Below are positions 36,069 through 44,573 of a stretch of 64,000 nt of DNA, one piece after another; position 1 is the stretch's first letter; each line of letters begins with the position of its first letter. A model generated the notes under the pieces. The model was not told the DNA's origin and ran no database searches. It saw only the letters and a program-made list of their open reading frames with translations. This DNA comes from Ilyomonas sp965247435 (lineage in GTDB: Bacteria; Bacteroidota; Bacteroidia; Chitinophagales; Chitinophagaceae), in the NCBI GenBank assembly GCA_965247435.1, contig OZ252019.1, positions 868,001 through 932,000 on the forward strand. The letters run 5' to 3'. The position numbers and the translations under genes were made by a program.

Positions 36069-37058
36069 ATGAAATACTTCCTGATTTTATTACTAACCGG
36101 GATATTGTTTAGATCGCAGGCAATAGCAGCGCCGCTTGGTGATACTGTCTTGCTACCGAAGCTGCCGGGTAAAGGCTTGTTGCAGCACCCATTTTTATAC
36201 GCAGGCGAATGGCAAAACTCGTCCATGAGCAACCAGGAAATGTTTATGGTGAAAGGGGGCAAAATTGTATGGAGCTATACGATGCCGCAGGAAGGTGAAT
36301 ATGGCGATGTTACGATGCTTTCCAACGGAAATATTCTCTTTTCACGAAAGGGCGGCGCTACGGAAATTACAAGGGATAAAAAGGTTGTCTGGAACTTTGA
36401 TGCGCCGTCCAATTCCGAAATTCATACCTGCCAGCCGCTTGGCCCAGACAGCGTTTTTATAATGCTCAATGCAGTGCCTGCTAAAGCGATGATCATCAAT
36501 ACCAAAACAAATGCGGTGTTGAAAGAAATGGTGATACCAACCGCCGGAAGCGGAACACATGGTATGTTCCGGCACTGCCGCTATACTAAAGACGGTACTT
36601 TCCTCATTGCACAAATGGATATGAACAAAGTGAACGAATATGATACCGCCGGCAAAGTTATCTGGTCGGTAGATTCGCCCTCGCCATGGGCCGCTATCCG
36701 GTTAAAAAATGGCAATACCTTAATCAGCGGAAACAGCAATGGCTTTGTTAGGGAAGTGAATAAGGAAGGCAAAACCGTATGGGAATATACGCGCGCAGAT
36801 GCGCCGGCCTGGCTGAAGATTTATACGGTGCAGGAAGTAGAAAGATTAGCGAATGGCAATACGGTTATCTCTAATTGGGTAGGTAGTGCAATGCCGGAAG
36901 ACCAGAAGAAAAACACGGTACAGTTTTTTGAAGTAACGCTCAAAAAGAAAATCGTATGGGCATTATCGCAATGGGAGCAGCCCAATTTAAATAACGCAAC
37001 AGCAATACAGTTGCTGGACGAAAAAGGTATCCCGGAAAACGGCGATCTGCAGCGCTGA
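36069..37058 (+). CDS. secreted PQQ-type beta-propeller repeat protein
   Basis: This 329-residue exported protein has a signal peptide ending near AIAA at about residue 21. It has repeated blades with the pattern G-K-x-V-W-x-Y/F (GKIVWSYTMP, KKVVWNFDAP, GKVIWSVDSP, GKTVWEYTRA, KKIVWALSQW), each followed by an NGNTLIS-type strand. This is a PQQ/arylsulfotransferase-like propeller. It may bind or process sugars, since it is the last gene of the mannan-like locus, 13 bp after the epimerase. No catalytic residues can be assigned with confidence. Confidence 0.8.
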   Translation: MKYFLILLLTGILFRSQAIAAPLGDTVLLPKLPGKGLLQHPFLYAGEWQNSSMSNQEMFMVKGGKIVWSYTMPQEGEYGDVTMLSNGNILFSRKGGATEITRDKKVVWNFDAPSNSEIHTCQPLGPDSVFIMLNAVPAKAMIINTKTNAVLKEMVIPTAGSGTHGMFRHCRYTKDGTFLIAQMDMNKVNEYDTAGKVIWSVDSPSPWAAIRLKNGNTLISGNSNGFVREVNKEGKTVWEYTRADAPAWLKIYTVQEVERLANGNTVISNWVGSAMPEDQKKNTVQFFEVTLKKKIVWALSQWEQPNLNNATAIQLLDEKGIPENGDLQR

Positions 37059-37132
37059 TAAATTGTGGACTTATACTATACATGATCCTATTCAGAAAAT
37101 TTTTTCCAGTACTACAACGGAGATACTATTCT

Positions 37133-37528
37133 TTATGCTGCTGTTTTCTTTGCCAACCGGCTTTTACGCTTCGCATAGAGGTAATTGATAAGCAGCACCG
37201 TAATCAGGATAACAAGGCCAAAAAATTCTCGTGTTTCTTCAATCCAGGGCTTCTCCGCCTTCATTGTTGCTGCAATATTCTGTGCTTGGTGTTGCGTCAT
37301 CCAGTCTATCAGCCCGTTGGTGTCAAACACTTTATACAAGGCATAAATCGCATACACCGTTATTCCGGCAAAACAGGCTGCAGGATAATACTGGTTGCGG
37401 AAGGCCAGCCAGCAGATTGCCGCACCATACAGATAGATAGGCATCCACAAATATGGATCGGGATCGTTGTACTGCAGAGCAGCAAACACAATAAAAATAA
37501 ACGTAAAAAGAATGTTGAACAGCTTCAA
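37133..37528 (-). CDS. TMEM220-family small membrane protein
   Basis: This 131-residue protein has about four membrane helices. The N-terminal FAALQYNDPDPYLWMPIYLYGA block is the family hallmark of the transmembrane 220 family (YNDPD followed by a W and a helix). The C-terminal part has another helix and a basic tail (AKRKSRLAKK). Function is unknown. It converges with the glycan locus and is read in the same direction as the small selenoprotein W-like gene. Confidence 0.8.
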   Translation of the reverse strand: MKLFNILFTFIFIVFAALQYNDPDPYLWMPIYLYGAAICWLAFRNQYYPAACFAGITVYAIYALYKVFDTNGLIDWMTQHQAQNIAATMKAEKPWIEETREFFGLVILITVLLINYLYAKRKSRLAKKTAA

Positions 37529-37600
37529 AGCATATAAGTTATCAGGTGAAAAATCGGTAGCATATTTGCCGGCAGCTTTTACAAAAGCAGTATTTTAGGC

Positions 37601-37879
37601 TTACTTGCTATCGGAATGGCCTAAGCTTTTTTCCGGGTTAATTTTGTCCCTGATTAATTGCTTTAATTCTTTTATTTCCTGGAAGCGGCCTTGTTCTTTA
37701 CGGTCGAATACCACTTCGTCATTTATGTAAATGGTATAGCGGCCGCTTACTTCGGCAGGCTGCAGCGTTACGCTTTTTAAATCTTCCGAAAAGGTGGTCA
37801 GCAGCTCCTGCGCCATATAGGCAGCACGCAGCAGCCAGCCACACTTAGGGCAGTATTCTATAGTAATAGCTGGCTTCAT
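37601..37879 (-). CDS. SelW/SelT/SelH-like Rdx-family redox protein (Cys form)
   Basis: The ATG at 37879 gives 92 residues; the longer frame to 37984 adds a non-conserved leader. The pattern ITIEYCPKCGWLLRAAYMAQELL is the thioredoxin-like CxxC motif of the Rdx family (Cys10 and Cys13) and is followed by the GRYTIYINDEVVFDRKEQGRF core. Eukaryotic relatives carry selenocysteine; here both positions are Cys. A redox role is likely, partner unknown. Confidence 0.88.
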   Translation of the reverse strand: MKPAITIEYCPKCGWLLRAAYMAQELLTTFSEDLKSVTLQPAEVSGRYTIYINDEVVFDRKEQGRFQEIKELKQLIRDKINPEKSLGHSDSK

Positions 37880-38243
37880 GCAAAAAGTAAATTTTAGCCG
37901 GTAAGTTAGGTATAAACTGAAGCGGAGAAAAAGATGTTGAATAAAACAGGTGTTGCTGTTTTGTTTATGTGGAAAATGCTGCACTCTAAAGCAGCGGCCG
38001 CCGTAACCGGAATCTGAACCGGATAGCTGATGACTATACTTCTAAAATCTTTAAGTTGAAAGAAGCACTAGTATATAATAATACCAATTATATATTAACC
38101 TGTTAAATATACCGTGCAGTTGACATATTGTGAGATTTACCGACGCTCCCACACGCTATTTTTAGCACATTCAAAGGCGGAGCCGCCTACCTTGATGTTA
38201 GAAATTTAATAACTCTTCTTGGAATTAATGAAAACGAATTCTG
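37880..38243. other. spacer with a shift to AT-rich DNA before the methyltransferase
   Basis: There is no gene here. The base composition becomes visibly AT-richer from about 38040. It contains the short palindrome AGGCGG-AG-CCGCCT (38176-38189) and then CTTGATGTTAGAAATTT (38191-38207), which is repeated with one change at 49621-49637 inside an attC-like element. This looks like the left junction of an acquired segment. Confidence 0.5.
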
Positions 38244-39842
38244 ATGCTGACAATCAAAGAATATATCGCAACCAACGAACCAGAGAAGGAATATTCTCAA
38301 TCTGTTTCGCTTGAACATAGAAAAAAGTATGCACAGTTTTTTACACCGTTACCGATTGCTCAATTCATGGCTAAATGGATTACAGAAAATAAAAACCTTG
38401 AAACGGTATTAGACCCTGCCTTTGGTTTAGGAATATTTGCAAGAGCAATAAGGCAAACAAACAAAGAATGTTTCATTTCAGGTTTTGACATTGACTCAAC
38501 TATTTTGCGACAAGCCGAAAATATTTTTGACAATGATAAGAACACCTCTATTCACATGAAAGATTACATGTTTAACGATTGGGAAAACCGTTACGATGGA
38601 ATTATTTGCAATCCGCCATACTTTAAATTTCACGATTACGAAAACAAAACAACACTAAAAGAGATTGAAGAAAAGTTAGGATTAAAGCTAAATGGCTTTA
38701 CAAATCTCTACACACTCTTTCTTTTAAAATCCGCTTATCAATTAAATGTAGGCGGCAGAGCCGCCTACATTATTCCATCTGAATTTTTAAATTCTGATTA
38801 TGGCAAATTAGTGAAGTCATATCTCATCAAAAACAAACTACTTCGCTACATTATCATTTTTGACTTTGAAGAAAATGTTTTTGATGATGTTTTAACGACC
38901 GCTTCAATTCTGCTTTTCGCAAACGACAATGAAAAATCAGAAGTAGAATTCATCAAGATTAAAACACTCGATGAACTTTTTTCTTTCCAGCAGAAGTTTT
39001 CTGCTTATCCGAAAATAAAATCAGAGAATGCAATCTCATTTTCAAAACTCAATCCCGAAATAAAGTGGCGTGCATACTATCAGGTGCAAAATGCAAAGAA
39101 ATTTAAAAACCTTGTGCCTTTCTCCAACTTCGGAAAAGTTGTTCGTGGTATTGCCACAGGTGCAAACGTGTATTTCACTTTCAACCAGTCAAAGGCAAAA
39201 CAATTCCATATTGATGAAAAGTATCTGTTGCCTTGCATCACAAAATCAGTTGACATTGACGGAGCATTTTTTACAAAAGATGATTTTGAAAAACTAAAAC
39301 AGCAAGACAGGTTTGTTTACTTGCTAAATGCAACCGAACCGGCAATACCCAGCTTGAAAGAATACCTCGGAAAAGGCGAGGTAGAAGAAGTTCACAAAAA
39401 GTTTTTAACGGCATGCCGTAATCCTTGGTACACATTAGAAAAGAGACCACCTTCGCCAATTTGGGTTTCAGTTTTCAATCGTAATGGACTTCGTTTCATT
39501 CGCAACGAAGCAAAGATTAGTAATCTTACAACCTTTCATTGCATTTACCTGAATATGTTTTCATTACCTAAAGCTGATTTGCTTTTTGCTTATTTGCTTA
39601 CTAATATTTCAAAAGATATTTTCAATGACAACCGCCGAGAATATGGAAACGGTTTACAAAAATTTGAACCTAACGACATCAATAAAGCATTGATGGTTGA
39701 CATTGATAAAATTGAAAAGAAAGAAGAAATAAAAGTTTTAGAACTTTATTACAAGTACAGAAAATCGGAGTTAATTAAGAATCCAAATAAAGCGTTATTA
39801 GAGGAAATAAATGCAATTTTTATATTATTATTTGCAAGCTGA
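38244..39842 (+). CDS. adenine-specific DNA methyltransferase (type II, NPPY), apparently solitary
   Basis: This 532-residue protein transfers a methyl group from SAM to the N6 of adenine in DNA. The SAM-binding segment is VLDPAFGLGIFARA (about 53-66), which replaces the usual DPxCGxG pattern. The catalytic motif NPPYFKFHDY lies at about 121-130. The C-terminal half is a target-recognition region. Architecture recalls PstI/BsuBI- or Eco57I-type methylases. No nuclease gene follows, so it is either an orphan methylase or the nuclease was lost. Codons are much AT-richer than its neighbours, and it is followed within 31 bp by an attC-like inverted repeat, both suggesting horizontal arrival. Confidence 0.88.
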   Translation: MLTIKEYIATNEPEKEYSQSVSLEHRKKYAQFFTPLPIAQFMAKWITENKNLETVLDPAFGLGIFARAIRQTNKECFISGFDIDSTILRQAENIFDNDKNTSIHMKDYMFNDWENRYDGIICNPPYFKFHDYENKTTLKEIEEKLGLKLNGFTNLYTLFLLKSAYQLNVGGRAAYIIPSEFLNSDYGKLVKSYLIKNKLLRYIIIFDFEENVFDDVLTTASILLFANDNEKSEVEFIKIKTLDELFSFQQKFSAYPKIKSENAISFSKLNPEIKWRAYYQVQNAKKFKNLVPFSNFGKVVRGIATGANVYFTFNQSKAKQFHIDEKYLLPCITKSVDIDGAFFTKDDFEKLKQQDRFVYLLNATEPAIPSLKEYLGKGEVEEVHKKFLTACRNPWYTLEKRPPSPIWVSVFNRNGLRFIRNEAKISNLTTFHCIYLNMFSLPKADLLFAYLLTNISKDIFNDNRREYGNGLQKFEPNDINKALMVDIDKIEKKEEIKVLELYYKYRKSELIKNPNKALLEEINAIFILLFAS

Positions 39843-39872
39843 CAGACGAAAGTCGGCGCACCAAGCCAGGCA

Positions 39873-39954
39873 ACAAAGCCAATCTTGCGAAAGAGTTTGC
39901 CTTGTTCCAACGCTTTCGCTACACAATTAGCTTTGATAATCGCATGCTTTGTGG
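39873..39954. repeat. attC-like imperfect inverted repeat 3' of methyltransferase
   Basis: AACAAAGC at 39873-39880 pairs with GCTTTGTG at 39947-39954 (7 of 8), and CTTGCGA at 39885-39891 pairs with TCGCATG at 39941-39947 (6 of 7). Further weak pairing lies inside. It begins 31 bp after the stop of an AT-rich single gene, as integron cassette recombination sites do. The core boxes do not match the attC consensus exactly. Confidence 0.4.
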
Positions 39955-39997
39955 TAACTCATCCGAAAGAAGGTCGCGTACAGTAGGTGGTTTGGTA

Positions 39998-40026
39998 AAA
40001 TACGGGTGTCTCTAAGCCGTATTTTA
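39998..40026. terminator. hairpin AAAATACGG / CCGTATTTT
   Basis: AAAATACGG at 39998-40006 pairs exactly with CCGTATTTT at 40018-40026. A T-rich tract follows (AACTTTTTG). It is a plausible terminator for the methyltransferase. Confidence 0.6.
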
Positions 40027-40263
40027 ACTTTTTGCAATTCTTTCAGGCTATATATCCAGTATAATATTAGAATTTAAATATGTGCAAATAAATGTCAATA
40101 ATTTTTAAATTCTATTTTGGTAGATAAGCCTTACAGAATTTTATTACTTGTACTTCACAAAACTTTTTTTCATTAGTAGCATTATAAACAGTTAAAAAAC
40201 AATACTTATGTACAAGGTGTTTGGCTTTCTATTTCAGTGATGCTTGTAACATGATATTGCCTA

Positions 40264-40320
40264 AACGTAAACAATAAAGTTCCGGACTTGTTAAACGTTC
40301 GGAACTTTATTGTTTACGTT
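40264..40320. terminator. 21-bp perfect inverted repeat, bidirectional terminator
   Basis: Arms at 40264-40284 and 40300-40320 are exact reverse complements (outer AACGTAAACAATAAAG, inner TTCCG) around a 15-base loop. It lies 18 bp beyond the stop of the minus-strand beta-helix gene, so it most likely ends that transcript and perhaps also the plus-strand one. Confidence 0.85.
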
Positions 40321-40338
40321 GTCTTCGCAGCTAAAAGA

Positions 40339-41550
40339 TTAATGTTGATTGCCCTTTTCATCGTAGGTATAAGCACCAATATCGTTGTTATAAATCGTAT
40401 TGCCGCTATTGTAGGCCGGTGAGCCAACCTGCAAATGAAAATCATAATTTAAGGGTGCACCATTAGGCGAGGCAACCTTGCCGTCGTACCTCACAAACTG
40501 CGGATTGTAACTGTTGATACCGGTTGAAATTAAATCGGAGCTAACCGGCTTGCCCAAGCCATCGGCAGGATAAAAATTGTCTCTCAAATTGATGTTTATA
40601 AATGGCGTTGTAGTGCTGTCGGTAAAGTTGTCAACGGAAGCAAAAAACAAGTTGTTGCCATACTGTGTATTGGCAATGTCGGCATCGGTAAAAATCTCCA
40701 GACCCTGGTAATTATTAACAATAATATTGTTGAAAATATGTGCTCTTGCGTTCAGGCCAACTGATACGCCTCTTCCCGGCTCGGCAGCGCCTCTGCGCCA
40801 GCCATTAGACACCAGTGTATTGTTGTAAACATCCACACTCGTTTGCGGAAAAGGCGCTGACGCGCTCGTCTCCAGTTTAATGCCCGAACCTGCCTGGCTA
40901 TACACCACATTGTAAGCCACTACGCCGGTTACGCCGCCTTTTAAATTAATCGCTTCACCATCGGTACTTCCTGATGAGGAAATGGTGTTTCGGAGGATGG
41001 TCACTTTTGCGCCGCCTTTAATACCCATCAGGTCATCCTGGCCATTGGTGAACCAGGAATCTTCAATGTCAACCGGTATAGGTGCATTTACATACAACGA
41101 TTTTCTGGCGCTGCCTTCCGGGTCAGGGCCGCCGGTATTGTTCACGTGCGTCCAGATGATGGTAACCGCCTGCGCAGCATCGCATTGAAAGCCGCCCCAC
41201 GAGCCTGGCAATCGGGAATCCGAATCGAAAGTGATGGGTTGTGCCCGTGTACCAACAAGCTGCAAAACACCGGCAACATTTACCTGCGCATTATTTTTTA
41301 TAATGATTGTTGTTCCGGGCTGCGCATACAGTGTATCGCCTGTTTTTACGGTGATGTCTTCGAGTATATAGTAAGTTTTACCCGTTACTAAAGTGCCTTT
41401 GGCAAAGGCCGGAATGGTATCCGAACTGATCGGGTTCGACTCAGGCAGGGCAACCGTTTTAAAAGTTGTTACTTCTTCTTTTGAGCAGGAAGAAAAAAAT
41501 ATTGCTGATGCCGCTGATAGTATTAAAAGAGAAAGATAGGTTGTCTTCAT
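40339..41550 (-). CDS. beta-helix repeat surface lipoprotein
   Basis: The protein has 403 residues with a lipoprotein signal peptide: lipobox Cys22 in FFSSCSKEE. The middle (about 60-330) is a right-handed parallel beta-helix, with repeated short strands and Asn-rich turns (NNAQVNVAGVLQL, ILRNTISSSGS, VYNNTLVSNGW, IFNNIIVNNYQG). The C-terminus lists values such as SPAYNSGNTIYNNDIGAYTYDE, common in such proteins. It follows a TonB receptor gene by 19 bp on the same strand, so it may be its surface-exposed partner in a SusD-like role (inference). No catalytic residues are recognised. Confidence 0.75.
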   Translation of the reverse strand: MKTTYLSLLILSAASAIFFSSCSKEEVTTFKTVALPESNPISSDTIPAFAKGTLVTGKTYYILEDITVKTGDTLYAQPGTTIIIKNNAQVNVAGVLQLVGTRAQPITFDSDSRLPGSWGGFQCDAAQAVTIIWTHVNNTGGPDPEGSARKSLYVNAPIPVDIEDSWFTNGQDDLMGIKGGAKVTILRNTISSSGSTDGEAINLKGGVTGVVAYNVVYSQAGSGIKLETSASAPFPQTSVDVYNNTLVSNGWRRGAAEPGRGVSVGLNARAHIFNNIIVNNYQGLEIFTDADIANTQYGNNLFFASVDNFTDSTTTPFININLRDNFYPADGLGKPVSSDLISTGINSYNPQFVRYDGKVASPNGAPLNYDFHLQVGSPAYNSGNTIYNNDIGAYTYDEKGNQH

Positions 41551-41569
41551 CGTTTGTTATTTTATAAAT

Positions 41570-44308
41570 TTATCTTGAAAAGCGAACGCCCACCAAAAAG
41601 CTGGATTGATATACATCACGGCCAACGGTGATGCCATTGATTTTGATAGTAGTTGGTGTGTTGAGAATGTTGTTGAATTTGCCGAACAACGTAAAGTGGC
41701 CGGCTAATGATTTCTCACCCGAAAGTGATAAAAAGGATTGTGGCTGCTGATAATAATCAAATCCGTAATTGGGATATACCTGTGACAGTGTTTTGCCAAT
41801 ATACTCGTATGCTAACTGGATAAAAATCTTGCTCCGGTCGTTTTTGTACAAGAGAGAAAGATTGATCGAATTGTTGGTTTGTCCCTGCAGCGGCCGGCTC
41901 TGTGTCTGTAACACGGTTTTCCCCTCCGCCGATACAGTATCAGGAACAATTTTAGGCGCTTTTACTTTAGAATGAATATAAGTGTAATTGCCCGTCACAC
42001 CGAAGTCTCCGATGTATTTGGTAAACACAAGCTCTGCTCCGGCAATCTTTGCATCCGCAAAATTTTGCGGGGTGAAGACCAACTGGCCGCCGCTTAAATC
42101 AAGCAACGCATTCTCAATCGGGTTCGTTAATTTTTTATAAAAACCACTGATGAATAATTGCTCTTCCCCTTTCGGAAACAGCTCGTAGCGCACATCAAAA
42201 TTGTCGGCCACGGTATGTTTCAGCAAAGGATTGCCAATCTCATCGTAATCGTTGCCGCGAATCCTGTATGGCACCAGTTCGTAATAGTTAGGGCGTGAAA
42301 TAGATTTAAAATAAGAAGCTCTGAGCGCTGATTTTTTGGTAAGCTTTAATTTTACCATTCCGCTTGGCAGCAAGTCGGCATACGTCTTTTTTACGCTGCT
42401 TTCCGGGTTTGGATCGAACGTGTTGATGTTGTATCCCTGCGATGTATGCTCATAGCGGACGCCACCAAATAAATCTACCGTCTTCGTTGAAATTTTTGCC
42501 TGGATAAAACCGGCTGCAATGTCTTCATGCACCTTGTAATTATTCACGTCGTAGCTAAACGTGCCATGCGGATTGTACACCGTCCATTGCGCATCGTTAA
42601 TGTTGGTAAACTCCTGCTTGATGCCCGTTGCCGTATCACCGGGCACAGGGCGCAGGTCGTACTGGTTTTGTTCGTTGGTTCTGTCTTTGTGCCGGTATAG
42701 TCCGCCGGCTTTTATTTCAATTAATGCAGCAGCTATTTTTCCTTTGTAGGTAATGTTGCCGATAGCGTTGTAATCCTTGTCGGTATTATGTTGCCATATT
42801 CTTGTAATACCATCAAAATAAGTTGGCGTGCTGGTAAACTTACCTGCTGAATCAACACTGATTTTTTTATTGGTACTGATCTCTGCGCGGTCAGGAGACT
42901 TTTTTGTTGCACTGGAAAATACGCCTGCCCAGTCGAAGAGCAAATGCGGTGTTAGAATATGCCTGCCTTCTACCTTTAAATTCTCTAAGTATTCATGATT
43001 GGTAAGCGAGCGCTGGTTACCGCCAACCGGGCCCGTTCCGGCAACGGTTCTGCCGCCGTTTCCGCCAACAATCGCCGTATCAATACTCAGTCTGGTTTGC
43101 GCTAAATAGCTGTATAGAAAGACATTATTCACAATGATTTTGTTTTTATCATTGATATTATAATCGGCATGAAGCGTCACACCGTTATTCAACTGTTGGG
43201 TAGAGGAGGTTCTGTTGGCAACATCGGTAACATGCGGCTTAAAATCATTGGCCGGATCGGGCGAAACAATGTTGAATTGGGAGTTGGAACCATAATATTG
43301 ATTTTGAAAATTGTCAGCGATAAGGAAGCCCAATTTGTTATTTAAAAAACGTTTGCCATAGGTAAAGCCAGCCAGCGTTGTAGGCAATGCATTCTTTTTG
43401 GTAAAGTTGAGATTAGACCGGGTGAAATCGGTTGACTGTGCAATATAGCCCGCTCCGTTCCTTTCAAATAAACTCTGCTGCTGAATGCCCGGTTTTGAAA
43501 AATCATCAAACTTCCGGTTGAGGAAAATACTACTAAAACCCACTGATGCCGTGGCTTTGAATAAGGTAGTATCCGGCGCATCTTTCATTACCAGGTTTAC
43601 CGTTCCGCCAATGGCATCGCCTTCCATTTCGGGCAGCAGGGATTTGCTTACTTCAATCTTCTGCAACAAATCGGAAGGCACAATATCCAGCGATACAAAT
43701 CTTGATTTTTCATCCGGGCTGGTAATCTTCACACCATTAATGAGCGTATTGTTGTAGCGCGGCTCCATGCCCCTGATAATGGCATACGCTTCATCGGCGC
43801 CGCTGTTTTTTTGCAGTGTAACGCCCGACATGCGCTGCAATACGTTGGCTGCGTTTACATCCGGTGAGCGTTCCATAGCCCTCGCGGAAATAACGTTCGT
43901 AATATTATTAGCGTTCTTCTCAGACGAACGGGAAGAAGATTCATTTTCGCCATTTATCCTGCTGAATACATTCACCGCTTTCAGCTCGCTTGTCTTATCT
44001 TTCAGCTCCACATTCAATTCCTTTTTTTCGATTGATAAGGTAAACGCTTTTTGATATAAGACATACCCGATATAATCCACCTGAATTTGATAAACGCCTT
44101 TGGAAAGGCCGGTAAATTTAAATTCGCCATCATCGGTTGTGGTAGCCTGTAACTTATTGGCAAGCGCAGCGCCGGTGCAGGTTACAGAAGCGCCCGATAG
44201 CAGTTGATGATTGGAATTGGTTACCTTCCCTTTTACGGTAAGCGATTGGGAAAAGGTGAGCAGCGAAAAAATAAGACAGGCTGAAGTCAGCCATATTTTT
44301 CTGATCAT
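41570..44308 (-). CDS. TonB-dependent receptor with carboxypeptidase-like N-domain
   Basis: This 912-residue outer-membrane receptor has a signal peptide ending at about residue 21 (TFSQS). A carboxypeptidase-regulatory-like domain occupies about 23-105. A plug with RMSGVTLQKNSGADEAYAIIRG (broken by its turn) and EMEGDAIGGTVNLVMKDAP lies at about 130-240, and the rest is beta-barrel. The EGDAIGGTVNL block resembles receptors often annotated with TonB-Xanthomonas-Caulobacter-type plugs. It is encoded upstream of the beta-helix lipoprotein and diverges from a YncE-type gene. Ligand unknown. Confidence 0.88.
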   Translation of the reverse strand: MIRKIWLTSACLIFSLLTFSQSLTVKGKVTNSNHQLLSGASVTCTGAALANKLQATTTDDGEFKFTGLSKGVYQIQVDYIGYVLYQKAFTLSIEKKELNVELKDKTSELKAVNVFSRINGENESSSRSSEKNANNITNVISARAMERSPDVNAANVLQRMSGVTLQKNSGADEAYAIIRGMEPRYNNTLINGVKITSPDEKSRFVSLDIVPSDLLQKIEVSKSLLPEMEGDAIGGTVNLVMKDAPDTTLFKATASVGFSSIFLNRKFDDFSKPGIQQQSLFERNGAGYIAQSTDFTRSNLNFTKKNALPTTLAGFTYGKRFLNNKLGFLIADNFQNQYYGSNSQFNIVSPDPANDFKPHVTDVANRTSSTQQLNNGVTLHADYNINDKNKIIVNNVFLYSYLAQTRLSIDTAIVGGNGGRTVAGTGPVGGNQRSLTNHEYLENLKVEGRHILTPHLLFDWAGVFSSATKKSPDRAEISTNKKISVDSAGKFTSTPTYFDGITRIWQHNTDKDYNAIGNITYKGKIAAALIEIKAGGLYRHKDRTNEQNQYDLRPVPGDTATGIKQEFTNINDAQWTVYNPHGTFSYDVNNYKVHEDIAAGFIQAKISTKTVDLFGGVRYEHTSQGYNINTFDPNPESSVKKTYADLLPSGMVKLKLTKKSALRASYFKSISRPNYYELVPYRIRGNDYDEIGNPLLKHTVADNFDVRYELFPKGEEQLFISGFYKKLTNPIENALLDLSGGQLVFTPQNFADAKIAGAELVFTKYIGDFGVTGNYTYIHSKVKAPKIVPDTVSAEGKTVLQTQSRPLQGQTNNSINLSLLYKNDRSKIFIQLAYEYIGKTLSQVYPNYGFDYYQQPQSFLSLSGEKSLAGHFTLFGKFNNILNTPTTIKINGITVGRDVYQSSFLVGVRFSR

Positions 44309-44573
44309 GGTGCTTTAAATATGTTGCTGCAAAAATGGCGCGGCGGAGAAGTGTAATGGATGCCGTTATATTGAATTAATGATTAATTCACCCTTATTTC
44401 ATACAGACATAATGCTGAGGTAACATTCAGTTTATATCCGGGTATTAACTCAACATAACTTCAGATTTCCTACAGAATTTAAACAGGATTGCTACAGAAT
44501 GTGTTCACGATTTGGTCACATTCAATGGCGGCTGCTTCGCAGGTTCACAAATACTTTTGCCAAAAAAGTAAAA

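Larger units (their letters stand above)
39843..40338. other. gene-free spacer after the methyltransferase
   Basis: These 496 AT-rich bases contain an attC-like inverted repeat (39873-39954), a hairpin (39998-40026) and a 21-bp perfect hairpin (40264-40320), each listed separately. Between about 40027 and 40263 I see no gene or structure. Confidence 0.6.

Noticed and set aside
38748..38768. Perfect hairpin GTAGGCGGC-AGA-GCCGCCTAC inside the methyltransferase gene
   Set aside because: It encodes VGGRAAYIIP, a normal segment of this methylase family, so it is probably chance rather than an inserted repeat.
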